From: Sordaria brevicollis
Taxonomy: Eukaryota > Ascomycota > Sordariomycetes > Sordariales > Sordariaceae
DNA length: 64,000 bases
Direction: 5' to 3'
Assembly: GCA_033439795.1 (NCBI GenBank)
Contig: JAUTDP010000002.1
Location: forward strand, 1,984,001-2,048,000
The translations under genes were made by a program, and so were the position numbers. A model generated the notes under the pieces. It saw only the letters and a program-made list of their open reading frames with translations, searched no databases and had not been told where the DNA came from. Positions 49,801 to 62,722 of the stretch are shown here, piece by piece; the stretch's first letter is position 1; each line of letters begins with the position of its first letter.

Positions 49801-52800
49801 AACGAATTAATTACCGAAAAGAATATTTAAAAGGTTTTATTTTAAATAATTCCGAATAAAGTATTAGGCGTTAATTAATATTCGAATAGATTTTTAAAAA
49901 TTTGTAAGGAATTATTCCAAAAGGTTATAGCCGTTTTCGCAATTACGAACTTTTATTTTAAATATTTCCTATAACGGTTTAAGAATATAAAAATAATCGT
50001 TTTTAAAAAGTTAGGAAAAATTACCGTATAGTAAAAATTAATCGGTATATAAAGGTTAATTTTATTATTAAATAATATTAGGAAAATCTTCGAAACGTTC
50101 GTTATTAAAAAATTTATTTAAACCGTAAAAGAATTTAATTTCCTATTAAAGGGTTAAATAAATAATTAAGTAAATCATTCGATTAAATTTATTATTTATA
50201 TTATTATAAATATTATATATATAATTTAGAAATTCGGAGCCGTTATATCGCTAATACTTTTTAATTTTAAAAGCGTATTCGATAAAATTAATTATAAGTA
50301 ATTATTATATACCCTATAGGAAATACAATTCTTACGATAGATTTTCGAATAAATAGCGAATTTTATTAATAGACGAAAAGGTTCCCTTTTCTTTAACGAC
50401 GAAATATCCGTTCCCTACGCTATAAAAGCTAAAATACCCTAAAGCTCCCCTTTCTCCTTAATTTTTTTTATCCTTTTTATTACCCTATTATATTATAAAT
50501 TAATTATAATTAAAAATATAATTATAATCGGCTTCGCTAATAATATTAATATTATTATTATAATAAAGATTATTGAGGAGAATTATAAGATACTTTTAAC
50601 GGTATAGGAAATTTATTCCGAATGAGTAAGGGAAAGAAATATAAAATTCAAAGCGAATAAAATAAAATTAATATATTTTACGTAAACGAAGGTATTAAGA
50701 ACGGAGATTCTTTAATTTAAGGATATTATATTTCGACCGATAAAATTAATAAGATTTTTAAACGTTTAATTAAATTATAAATTCAATTATTAAATTTATA
50801 TAGAAGTTATTAAAAAGAAAATAAAAATTTAAACGAATACATTAATTTAATTAATTATAAAAATTTAGGGTTATTCTTTTATTTATATAAAGGAAATTTA
50901 TATTAAATATATTCGAAATATAATTATATATAGAATTTTAGCCTTTTATTAACCGATAAAAATATATAATAAACCTTAAAGGATAATAATCGAATTAATT
51001 AAATATTAAATTAAATATTTAAAAATCGTTTTTCAAGGCGTATAAAATTACGCCGGTATAAAACTTTAAAATAGAAATCTTTTGCCCGCTATTCGACCTT
51101 TATTTTAATAAATGGATAAAGGTTTTCGAAAAGAAATTCGCCCGTATAAATTAGGTTAAATTCGTCCAAAAAATAGTAATTTAAGTAATTAATTATATTT
51201 AGATAAAACGAGTAAAAAATCGATTATTTATTAATAAACCGGAAAGCGGTACCGTTAAAATTAAATAAGCGGAGGAATAAATATTAATATAGAATTTTAT
51301 AACGATTATAATAAAACCGCCCCTAATAATAGGCGTACCCGTTTAATTATTATAACCGCCGGAACCTTTAACCCTCGATTAAAAAGTATAATTAAAAAAC
51401 ATTACGAAAAGAGAATAAATAATATATTATAATTATTAATTAATAATAACGGTAATTAAATTAAATCGGTAATATAAATTTATAATTATTAACTTCGACC
51501 TGAAATTTAATAATATTACAATGAAACGGTATATAATTAATTAGAAAAAGAAGAAGCGGAAGAGAATTTAACCTTCGGAAAATAATAAAAATTATTATTT
51601 ATTAATAAAAACGAAGAGTTCCCTCCTCGTTTAAGCGAGAATAGAGGTAATTAATTTTAAAGCTTTCCTTTTCTAAAGGAGAATCCCCGATATCGATACT
51701 CCTATTTATTCGTACGGATTAAAACGAAAAACGTTCTATTATATTATATTCGAACATTTTTAAATAGTAAATATATAATTCGTAATAATTGATTAATTAT
51801 AAATATAAAAATAATTTTAAATTTATTTAAACGATAAAATTAAAATCGAAAGAATTTTATTATAAGTACTTCGATTAGGATAATTAAATAAATACTATTT
51901 AATAATTAAATTAGAAAAAGAGCGGCGAAACGAATTCGTTCGCTATTTTTAATTTTCTTTTCTTCTTTTTCTTTTACTTTTATTTATTAATATATTAAAA
52001 CGAAAACGGGGGGAGGATTTCTATTCGGTTAAAAATTTATCGAATTATAAAAGTACAATTATTACTTCTTCTTATAATTAATTAAAACCTTTAATATTTT
52101 ATTATTATTAATAAATAAACGGTTTTATTTATTGAATTAATGAATATATTAGCGTATAATATTAATTACGAATTAATATTAAGCGAATTAATTATTATTA
52201 ATAGGAACGGGACCGATAAAACGAATAGCCGGCGAATTAATTTTTATTAGGGAATTATTATAGGAAATTATACGAATATTATTATTACTATAAGGAATTT
52301 TACTACTACCGTTATAAAATAAACTACCGTTATTATTATAGGGCAAATTATTATTATTATTATAGAGGATATTACCCGAAAGAATATAATTATTAACCAA
52401 ATTATCCTTATTAGAAAAGAGGAATTCGTAATAACCTTTCTTAAAATAATTATTAACCGATTACTTTTTATAACGAATAAATTATTTAAGGGTATTAATA
52501 AAACCGTTATTAATAAAACGAAGGCGAATTACGTTAATAAATTCTTTAATAATAATACAGAAGCGGATAAAATAATCGCAAAATTCGCTATTAACCGGAT
52601 TTCGGGTAATAATTTTCTTTTAAAAAATACTATAAAGATTATAAAAACCGCGAAATATATCGATTATATAATATAAAGCCGTTAAAATATATTAAATAAC
52701 TTAATTAAATTTATTTAAAAACGAATTAAAATAAGAAACGTTAATAATATAAAAAATAGTAATTTACTCGGGTAATTAAGGATATAATAAATCGATTTAA

Positions 52801-52826
52801 TAATAACTTTTATATAAATATTATAA
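46875..52826 (+). mobile_element. LINE A, main body
   Basis: Carries ORF1 (about 46,900-48,430) with the zinc-knuckle-like segment near 47,890-47,975. ORF2 starts near 48,450, with the endonuclease GDFN at 48,895-48,906 and the RT motif at 50,530-50,544. The motif reads GFANN here because both GAT codons became AAT. The C-terminal Cys/His motif is near 51,660-51,760, followed by the 3' region. It is cut at 52,826 by LINE C; TTTTATATAAATATTATAA is repeated at 52,808-52,826 and 61,840-61,858. Confidence 0.9.
52188..52400 (-). other. Asn-rich antisense open frame in LINE 3' region
   Basis: A 70-codon stop-free frame antisense to LINE A. Counterparts exist in other copies at about 22,030-22,250, 23,670-23,880, 31,240-31,440, 40,200-40,410 and 57,590-57,775. 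They share NSPAIRPTGPVPINNN-like sequence and continue into a Gln/Lys-rich part. It may be a real antisense ORF or a by-product of AT-rich composition; the sense strand is nearly as open. Function unknown. Confidence 0.3.
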
Positions 52827-52989
52827 AAAAACTGCTTTAGAACCGGAAACGCCGATTTCTAGTCGAGGAGCGCTCTAAAACGAAAACCGACAACGGGAAT
52901 CGACTTAGGAGGGTCTTTTACGTCCCTTACGATATCCCGCGACGATTATAGCGACGACGATATATCGTTATTACTAATAGCAATTAATA

Positions 52990-54930
52990 GCGGCAACCGT
53001 AAATTCGAAAATAGCGTCTACAACCTATTCGCAAGATTCTTAATATATAATAACCTTAACGTAACGCGCGCTACGAAGATTTTGGAAAAAACGTTAAAAG
53101 ACGACGAAATTATAAAGAAATTTATTATTAAAGCGAATAAATTTTCGGATTACGACGCTATTTCGTTCGAAGATTGTAATTAGGTTTATAAATTATTTAA
53201 CGAATATATAAAAATCTTCGCGAAGAAAAATAGAATAATATACCCCGAAGTTAATAAAGTTAATAATAATTAGATTATTATTAGGAAGGATTTTAATAAT
53301 TTAAAGAAAACGATCCTATAAAAATTGTAGAAAAACGCTAAAGAAACGCCGAAAATATAAGTTAAAATTATAAAGGACGTTCTTTTTAAAATTAAATTTA
53401 TTCTTTAATATATTACGATTATTACCCCCCCCTAAAAATATTCCCTATTAATTACGATTATACCTTCTTTATTCGAAATATTACAATCGATATTTAATAT
53501 TCGAAGTAAATAAATAAAGAAATTAAAATTTAAATCGAAAAGATATTTCGCAATTTAAAGACCGGTACCCTTAATATTATATAAATTATTACGAAATTAT
53601 TTACAACCGGAGATTATAAAATTATATTTAATAACGCTATATACGAATAATATTAATAATATTAAATTTAGGTTAAGAAAATCTTTGGCGAAAAAGCGTT
53701 CGTATTTTTAAATATTATTACATTAATTACTAAAAGGTTCTTCTAAACGAATATCGCCGAATATATAAAGATACAGGATATTATTTATAAAATATAATAA
53801 ATAAAAAACCCAACCGCCTTTATTATTAGAGTACGCCCGTAGAAAAAAAGAATTAGCGAAGATAAGGGACTCTTTATAATAGAAATTACGATTATAAAAA
53901 TAGCCGAAATTCTCCGTCAAAAATTCCTCTTCTAGGAGGGCGGCGCGTATATTTACGAATTATTTACTTCTTTAGTTAATATTTAATAGTATTTTATTTA
54001 TTAGGGTGTAGGATATTTAAGGAAATTTTATTATAATATTAATATTTATAAATATTATAGTAAAAATAAATATAATAAAAACTATTTTAAAGAAATAAAT
54101 TACCCGTTTAACGAAGATAAATTGCTAATTTTCTATATTTTATATAAAAAGTACGGAGTAGAAGGCGGAAGGCGGTAGTAAATAGGGGACGGGACGGCGG
54201 ATTGGGAAGGCGGAGCGGTCTGATGTTTTGGCGCAACGGTGAATGGAAGGGATGAGACGGATGTTAATCGCGTTGGCGGTGGGTGTGCACCGCGATCGTA
54301 GAACGCCGAAGAAGCGGCGCGGATAGGTCCGCGCCGAGAAATATAGCCGGGGTTTTTATCCGGGGCGCTTAACGCCTACGGTTTCATCCTACGGGGAATC
54401 GGAGATAGACCCTATACTATATTAGCGCTATAGATTTAGCTAGGGAATAAGAATCTTACTTTATATAAAAAGTACGGGTATTACGCCTTCGAAAAAAAGG
54501 TATACCCTATTTTTAAAAAAGTTATTACGAAGGCTATTATAAAGTACGTTAAAAAGCTATATTCTTTTACGTATTAGAAGGATTTAAAAAGAAGTATTAT
54601 ATTAAAACCGGCGGCGGTAAAGGATAATAAAGATATTAATTGTTTTAACGCCCTTTTTATTACCTATATTATTATTATTTGTAAAAGGGAATTTAAAAGC
54701 GGAAATAGAGGTTATACCCGTAAACGGATTAATAAACCCTTTATTAAACCGAAATTAATAGTTAAAAGCCTAATAAACGCGTTTACGAATTTTTAAAGCT
54801 TAGGTATTTAGAATAATACCGGTTTAATCGCCGCTATTAAACCGGTTATTTAAAAGGAAAAGATTTTTATTCTTATTTTATCCGCGGGGTTAAAAAATAT
54901 TCCTTTATAAAATAATTAATAATCTAATTA
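52990..54930 (+). pseudogene. LINE C ORF1 (gag-like) relic
   Basis: ORF1 proteins of this LINE group bind the element RNA. The frame starts within about 170 bp of the 5' end as a Lys/Asp/Ile-rich helical region (53,000-53,350). A zinc-knuckle-like segment at 54,006-54,093 has the spacing of CCHC fingers, but Cys and His codons now read Tyr (TGT and CAT both become TAT under RIP). A basic region follows (54,540-54,900). Interrupted by the LINE fragment at 54,157-54,459. TAA/TAG stops throughout; exact ends uncertain. Confidence 0.7.
54157..54459 (+). mobile_element. Short LINE fragment inside LINE C ORF1
   Basis: 303 bp, only the 3' terminus. It is flanked by a perfect 18-bp duplication, TTTATATAAAAAGTACGG, at 54,139-54,156 and 54,460-54,477. 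It is one of the least mutated LINE sequences here, keeping TG and CA (for example GATGTTTTGGCGCAACGG). Confidence 0.95.
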
Positions 54931-57900
54931 AAAATATTCTATTAGAATATAGGGAAATTGTACGAAAGAAGGAAATTATTATTCGAATAAAAAGAGATTT
55001 ATAATATCGTAGCGATTTAAGAATTAGGTAGGAATTTGAACGAAGATATTTATTATTTATAGGGCAGTAAATATATTGGGGTAAATTATTTAAAAAAAGA
55101 AAGGGTAATTATTTATATAAATAAGAAATAAAATTTTAGGGATTTAAATTTTTATATTAAAAAAAATTAAGCCTTTATAACGTTTAAAAATTTAAAGGAA
55201 TTATTAATTATTTATTCGATTTATTCCTTTATTAAAATATATAGAATATTAGAATACGAATAGGGGTTTCCCTTCTTCGAATTCTTCGAAGAGAAACCCC
55301 TAGTAAAATATTAAATTATAACCGTCGGAGATTTTAATTTCTATTATCCTAATTAGGATTTAGAGAATAAAATTAATTTAAAAGTTGAAAGATTTTTTAT
55401 ATAAGTACAATAGTAATGTATACGGTTTATTATTCCTAAAAAGGAACCGACCTATATAGGTAATACAATACGGGAAGAGAGAAATAGGATAATCGATTAT
55501 ATATAAATAATATTAGGAATCGAAACCAAATATTAAAGGGCGTAACGGTACGAATAAACCGGTTTAAATTATTACCCTTAAAAAGTTTAAATTTATATTA
55601 GAAGAAAGGTTAAAAAAGCGGAGGTAAAAAAAGGTTATAATTAAAATTTAATAAATACGGAAAAAGTGCGAAAGGCGGCGTTATAACGGATTTTAATCCT
55701 AGCGAAAATCGATACGAAGGAAAAATTAGAATTTATATTTAATAAATTCGATAAAGAATTTATAAATATAATAGAGGAATTCGTTTTATATTAGAAGAAA
55801 AATTAAAGGAAAAGAATAAAGTAATAGACGTTAAAATATAAAATAGCGACGAAAAATGCGAAACGGAAATAATAAAAGTAATATAGGGAAAAAATATCTT
55901 CGAATTAGGTAAAGTTCGTAAAAATATTAATAAAGAAAAAAAGGATTAATATAAAAATTTAATAAATAATATAGCGAAAAGGCGTTAAAAGGGCGTCGAA
56001 GAATTTAAATAAATTTTAGACCTTCGAAAGATAGGCTTATACCCGAAGTTATTTATTAATAAACCCGCTTAAACTTTTAATTTTTAAATAATATAAAGGA
56101 ATAAAAGAAATCGAAGATTATAATAATAAGGCGAATATTCTCGCTGAACGTTTCTTCCCGAAAATAAACGTCTTTATAAATTATTTATTTAATTAGACCC
56201 TTCCTTTAAATACCGGCGATTTATTATTTATTAACGAATTAATTACCGAAGAGGATATTTAAGATATTTTATTTCGGATAAGTAAGATTCTTATTCCCTA
56301 GCTAAATCTATAGCGCCAATATAGTATAGGGTCTATCTCCGATTCCCCGTAAGATGAAACCGTAAGCGTTAAGCGCCCCGGATAAAAACCCCGGCTATAT
56401 TTCTCGGCGCGGACCTATTTGCACCGCTTCTTCGGCATTCTATAATTACGGTATATATTTATTACTAACGCGATTAATATCCGTTTTATCCCTTCTATTT
56501 ACCGTTATATTAGAATATTAAATTATTCCGCTTTCCTAATCCGCCGTCCCGTCCCTTATTTATTACCGCCTTCCGCCTTTTATTCTTCTACCCATTTACT
56601 TTTTTAATTATTATTAAACTTCCTAACCGTTAAACTTTCTTTTATTTTTTTTATTTTCTTCCTCCTTTTATTATAGTTACGTTTCTATTACGGTTTATAT
56701 TAGCGTAAAGACTTCTTTCCTTTAAATATAAAAACCCCTTATCCCTTAAGTTTTTTTAAGCTTTTTTTTCCTTTAATAATAATAATCGATTTGAAATAAC
56801 TATTCCCCGTTAAAAATGCGTTAAAACGCTCCGTAAAATAATAGAAACTTTTAATAAAAATAAGGGTAAAAATTCGTTTCCCTTTCGCTTTCTTTTATTA
56901 ACCCCTATATTTAATACAATTAATACCGATATTAAAATTAATTTTAAACGTATTACTAAACGCTTTATTAATAATAAATTCTTTTATATATTAGAAAAAA
57001 AGTAAATCTTCCTTCTATTATATTTTATCTTTACGTTAATTTTTCCGAAATTATATCTATATTCCTTTATATTTCGTTTATACCCTCTAATTAGTTAAAG
57101 CTTTTTTTTCTTTCCTAATTATCCCGGGTTACGATATTTATATAAAAGCCGTTATTAAATCGATTTATTATATCCCTAATTACCCGAATAAATTATTATT
57201 TTTTATATTATTAATATCTTTTACTCTAATTCGTCTTTAAATAAATTTAATTAAATTATTTAATATATTTTAACGGTTTTGCGTTATATAATCGATACCT
57301 TTTATAATTTTTACAATCTTTATAATACTTTTTAAGAAAAGGTCGTTAATAAAAACCCAATTAGTAGCGAATTCTACAACTATTTTATCCGTTTCTATAT
57401 TATTATTAAGGAATTTACTAGCGCAATTCGCCCTCGCTTTATTAACGACGGTTTTACTAATACCCTAAAGTAATTTATTCGCTATAAAAAGTAATCGGTT
57501 AACGATTATTTTTAAAAAAGTTATTGCAAATTCTTCCTTTCCAATAAGGATAATTTAATCGGCGGTTATATTCCTTTAAATAATATCCCCTATAATAATA
57601 ATAGTAATTTACCCCATAACAGTAGCGGTAGTTTGCTTCGCAATAGTAGCGGTGGAATTCCCCCAAATAGTAGCGGTATTTATATACCTTCTCGTAGTAG
57701 CTCTCTAATAGAAATTAGTTCGCCGGCTATTCGTCCTACCGGTCCCATTCCTATTAATAGTGATTAGTTCGTTTAGCGTCAATTCGTAATTAATACCATA
57801 CGCCAGTATACTCGTTAATTCGATGAATAAAACCGTTTACTCGCCGATAATAATAAGATGCTGAAGGCTTTGGTTGATCGTAAGAAGAAGTGATAGTTAA

Positions 57901-60090
57901 ATAGGTCGTCGCCTTCGCGGCCCGATAAACTCTCAGCTAAATGGAAATCCTCCCCCGTCCTCGTTCCAGCGCATTGGTGAATAATTTATTTCGGATAATA
58001 CTAAATAAAATATTAAATATTAATTAATATTTAAATAGATTTTTAAAAATTTGTAAGGAATTATTTTAAAAGGCTATAACCGTTTTCGCGGTTGCGAATT
58101 TTCGTTTTAAATATTTCCTATAGCGGTTTAAAAATGCGAAAATAATCGTTCTTAAAAAATTAAAAAAAACCGCTATATAATAAAAGCTAATTAACGTATA
58201 GAGGCTAATTTTATTATTAAATAACGTCGGGAAAATCTTCGAAACGTTTATCGCTAAAAAATTTACTTAAGCCGCGGAAAAATTTAACTTCCTATTAAAG
58301 GGTTAAATAAATAATTAAGTAAATTGTTCGATTGAATTTACTATTTATATTATTACGGATATTATATATACGGTTTAAAAATTTAGAGCCGTTATATTGC
58401 TAATACTTTTTAATTTTAAAGGCGTATTTAATAGAATTAATTATAAATAATTATTATATACCCTATAGGAAATATAATTCTTACGATAAATTTTCGAATA
58501 GGTAGCGAATTTCGTTAACGAATAAAGGGATTCCTTTTTTTTCGACGATAAAATATCCGTTCCCTACGTTATAAAAACTAAAATACCTTAAAATTCCCCC
58601 CTTTCTTTAATTCTTTTTATCCTCTTTATTACTTTATTATATTATAAATTAATTATAGTTAAAAATATAATTATAATCGGCTTCGCCGACGATATTAATA
58701 TTATCGCTATAATGAGGATTATTAAAGAGAATTATAAAATATTTTAAGTAGTATAAGAAATTTATTCCGAATAGGTAAAGGAGAGAAGTATAAAATTCGA
58801 AGCGAATAAAACGGAATTAATATATTTTATACGGACGAAGGTATTAAAAATAGAAATTTTCTAATTCGGAGATATTATATTTCGATCGACGGAATTAATA
58901 AAATTCCTAAGCGTTTAATTAAATTATAAATTTAATTATTAAATTTACGCGGAAGTTATTAAAAAGAAAATAAAAATTTAAACGAATATATTAATCCGAT
59001 TAATTATAAAAATTTAGGGTTATTCTTTCGCTCGCGCGAAGGAAATTTATACTAAGTATATTTAAAGCGCGATTATATATAGAGTTTTAATTTTCTATTA
59101 ATCGATAAAAATATATAATAAACCCCGAAGGATAATAATTGAATTAATTAAATATTAAACCAAATATTTAAAAATCGTCGCCGGGGCGTATTTAATTACG
59201 CTAGTACGGAACTTTAAAATAGAAATTTTTTACCTACTATTCAATTTCTACTTTAATAAATAGGTAAAGGCTTTCGAAGAGAAATTCGCCTATACGGATT
59301 AAATTAAATTTATTTAAAGAATAATAATTTAAATAGTTAATTATATTTAAATAAAACGAATAAAAGGTCGATTATTTATTAATAGATTAAAAAACGGTAT
59401 TATTAAAATTAAATAAACGAAAGAATAAATACCGACGGAGAACCTTATAGCGATTATAATAGGACTACTCCTAATAATAGGTATACCCGCTTAATTATTA
59501 TAACCGCTAAAATTTTTAACCCTTAATTAAAAAGTATAATTAAAGGACGCTATAAAAAGAAAATAAATATTGTACTATAATTATTAATTAACGGTAACGG
59601 TAATTAAATTAAATTAGCGGTATAAATTTATAATTATTAATTTCAACCCGAAATTTAACGATACTACAATAAAATAGTATATAATTAATTAGAAAAAGAA
59701 AAAACGGAAAAGAATTTAACCTTCGGAGGATAATAAGGATTATTATCTATTAACGAAGGCGAAGAATTCCCTCCTCGTTTAAGTAAAAATAGAAGTAATC
59801 GGCTTTAAAGCTTTCTTTTTTTAAAAGAGAATCCCTAATATTAATACCCCTATTTATTCGTATAAATTAAGACGAAAAATATTTTATTATATTATATTCG
59901 AATATTTCCGGATAATAAATATATAATTCCTAATAACCGATTAGCTATAAACGTAAAAATAATTCTAAATTTACTTAAATAATAGAATTAAAGCTAAAAA
60001 AATCCTATTATAAATATTTCGATTAAAACGATTAAATAAATACCGCTTAATAATCGAATTAAAAAAGGAGCGGCGAAACGAATTCGTTCG
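54931..60090 (+). pseudogene. LINE C ORF2 (endonuclease/RT) relic
   Basis: ORF2 nicks the target and reverse-transcribes the element RNA from the nick. The APE-type endonuclease contains GDFN (55,327-55,338). The reverse transcriptase has the palm motif GFADD, intact at 58,679-58,693, followed by the NKTEL-(Y/H)FTR region (about 58,815) typical of Tad1-like polymerases. A C-terminal motif near 59,790-59,900 has the spacing of C-x-C...H...C found at the end of fungal LINE ORF2 (GLKAF-F...IP...P), with Cys codons lost. I see no clear RNase H TDGS motif. Interrupted by the LINE insertion at 56,282-57,984. Net about 1,150 codons, a usual length. Confidence 0.82.
56282..57984 (-). mobile_element. 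Truncated LINE inside LINE C ORF2
   Basis: 1.7 kb, 3' end at the left. Flanked by TTTATTTCGGATAA at 56,268-56,281 and 57,985-57,998. The right (5'-truncated) 250 bp are much less RIP-scarred than the left part. Confidence 0.93.
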
Positions 60091-61839
60091 CTACTTTTAA
60101 TTTTCTTTTTTTCCTTTTCTTTTATTTTTATTTATTAATACGTTAAAACGAAGATAGGGGGAGGATTTCTATTTAATTAAAAATTTATTAGGCCGTAAAG
60201 GCGACGTCCTATTTAATTATTACTTCTTCTTATAATTAACCAAAATTTTTAATATTTTATTATTATCGGCGAATAGACGGTTTTATTTATCGAATTAACG
60301 AATATACTAACGTATAATATTAATTACGAATTAACGCTAAACGAATTAATTATTATTAATAGGAATAGGATTAATAAAATAAATAGCCGGCGAATTAATT
60401 TTTATTAGAGAATTACTACGGGAAGGTATACGAATATTACTATTATTTTAAGGAATTCTACCGTTACCGTTATAAAATAAATTACCGTTATTATTATAAA
60501 GTAAATTATTATTATTATTATAAGGAATATTACCCGAAGGAATATAACCGCTAATTAAATTATCCTTATTGGAAAAAAAGAATTCGTAATAGCCTTTTTA
60601 GAAATAATTATTAATCGATTATTTTCTATAGCGAATAAATTACTTTGGGGTATTAGTAAAATTATTATTAGTAAAATAAGGGCGAATTGCGTTAGTAAAT
60701 TCTTTAGCGATAATACGGAGGCGGATAAAATAATTACGGAATTCGCTATTAATCGGGTTTTTAATAACGATTTTCTCTTAGAAGGTATTATAGAGATTAT
60801 AAAAGCCGCGAAATATATCGATTATATAATACGAAACCGCTAAGGTATATTAAATAGCTTAATTAAATTTATTTAAGAATAAATTAAAATAGGAAACGTT
60901 AATAATATAAAAGATAGTAATTTATTCGGGTAATTAAAAATATAGTAAATCGATTTAACGACGGTTTTTATATAAATATTATAACCTAAAACGGTTAGGA
61001 AGGCGAAAAGGGCTTTAATTAATTAGAGGGTATAAGCGAAATATAAAGGAATATAAATATAATTTTAAAAAAATTAATATAAGGATAGAATATAATAGAA
61101 GGAAGATTTACCCTTTTTCTAATATATAAAAGAATTTATTATTAATAAAGCGTTTAATAATACGTTCGAAATTAATTTTAATATCGGTATTAACCGTATT
61201 AAAAATAGGAATTAGCGAAAGAAGGTAAGGAGGAAACGAATTTTTACCCTTATTTTCGTCGGAGGTTTCTATTATTTTATAAAGCGCTTTAGCGCATTTT
61301 TAACGGGGAATAACTATTTTAAATCGATTATTATTATTATTAAAAAAAGGAAAAATTTAAAAAGGCTTAGGGGATAAAGGGTTTTTATATTTAAGGGAAG
61401 GAAATTTTTACGCTAATATAAATTATAATAAAGACGTAACCGTTATAGGGGAAAGAAAAGGATAAAAGGAATAAAGGAAAATTTAATAATTAAAAGGTTT
61501 AATAATAATTAGAAGGGTAAACGGGCGGAAGAATAGAAAGCGGAAAATAATAATAAATAAAGGACGGAATAATAGATTAAAAAGGCGGAACGGTTTAATA
61601 TTTTTACGTAACGGTAAATAGGAGGGATGGGACGGATATTAATTGCGTTAGTAGTAAATATATATTGCGATTATAAAATGCTAAAAAAGCGGCGCGGATA
61701 GGTCCGCGCCGGGAATTATAGCCGGGGTTTTTATCCGGGGCGCTTAACGCCTATAGTTTTATCCTACGGAGAATCGGAGATAGACCCTATATTATATTAG
61801 CGCTATAGATTTAATTAGGGAATAAGAATCTTATTTACT
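60091..61839 (+). other. Long LINE 3' region (about 1.7 kb)
   Basis: Everything after the ORF2 C-terminal motif up to the tail; present in all copies that reach this far. It includes AT-rich trinucleotide-like stretches (60,400-60,560) and ends with a GC-richer structured block. Whether it is a 3' UTR, an extra ORF or an antisense ORF cannot be settled, because both strands have frames with only TAA/TAG stops. Confidence 0.6.
61693..61830 (+). other. Conserved LINE 3'-terminal structured block
   Basis: GGCGCGG-ATAGGT-CCGCGCC forms a 7-bp hairpin. A GC-rich stretch with a repeated CCGGGG follows, then TTAGCGCTATA and the terminal AGGGAATAAGAATCTTA. The block recurs in all twelve 3' ends (also at 14,549; 20,770-20,910; 22,395-22,530; 29,955-30,110; 36,384; 38,925-39,070; 45,635; 54,315; 56,285-56,420; 62,565; 63,230-63,375). 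Likely the site the LINE RT recognises. Confidence 0.75.
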
Positions 61840-61858
61840 TTTTATATAAATATTATAA

Positions 61859-62710
61859 CCTAAGATAATTATAAAAGTAAAAAGGGCTTCGGTTAATTAA
61901 AGGGTATAAGTAAAATATAAAGGAATATAAATATAATTTTAGAAAAATTAATATAAAGAAAAACGGAATAGAAAGAAGATTTACGCTCTCTCTAATATAT
62001 AGAAGAATTTATTATTAATAAAGAATTTAATAATACGTTCGAAATTAATTTTAATATTAATATTAATTATATTAAATATAAAGATTAGTAAAAAAGGGTA
62101 AAAGGGAGACGAATATTCGCCTTCATCCTTATCGGAAATTTCTATTATTTTATAAAACGCTTTAACGTATTTTTAACGGGGAATAATTATTTCGAATCGA
62201 TTATTATTATTATTAAAGGAAAAAAAAATTTAAAAAAGCCTAAAAAATAAAGGGTTTTTATATTTAAGGGAAGGAAGTCTTTATATTAATATAAATTATA
62301 ATAAAAACGTAACCGTTATAAGGGGGGAAAGAGGATAGAAAGAATAAAGGAAAATTTAATAATTAGGAAATTTAATAATAATTAAAAGGGTAAACGGGCG
62401 GGGGAATAGAAGGTAAAAAGCGGTAATAAATAAAGGACGGGACGGCGGATTAAAAAGGTAGAACGGATTAATATTCTTACGTAATAATAAATAAAAAGGA
62501 TAAAACGGATATTAATTACATTAGCGGTAAATATATACCGCAATTGTAAAATACCGAAAAAGCGGCGCGGATAAATCCGCGCCGGGAATTATAGCCGGGG
62601 TTTTTATCCGGGGCGCTTAACGCCTACGGTTTTATCCTACGGGGAATCGGAGATAAACCCTATATTATATTAGCGCTATAAATTTAACTAGGGAATAAGA
62701 ATCTTACTTA
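61859..62710 (+). mobile_element. LINE A, 3' end
   Basis: Last 852 bp, with the GGCGCGG hairpin (about 62,565-62,585) and tail. All three pieces of A, without the duplicated target sites, add up to about 6,959 bp. Confidence 0.9.
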
Positions 62711-62722
62711 CTAATCGCCTTC

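Larger units (their letters stand above)
52827..61839 (+). mobile_element. LINE C, full length, inserted in LINE A
   Basis: 5' end AAAAACTGCTTTAGAACCGG; 3' end at 61,839 with the tail. Two later LINE insertions lie inside (54,157-54,459 and 56,282-57,984). Without them and their target duplications the element is about 6,975 bp, matching A, B and E-b. Confidence 0.92.

Noticed and set aside
53723..53920. 65-codon minus-strand open frame
   Set aside because: Antisense to LINE C ORF1, not kept in other LINE copies.
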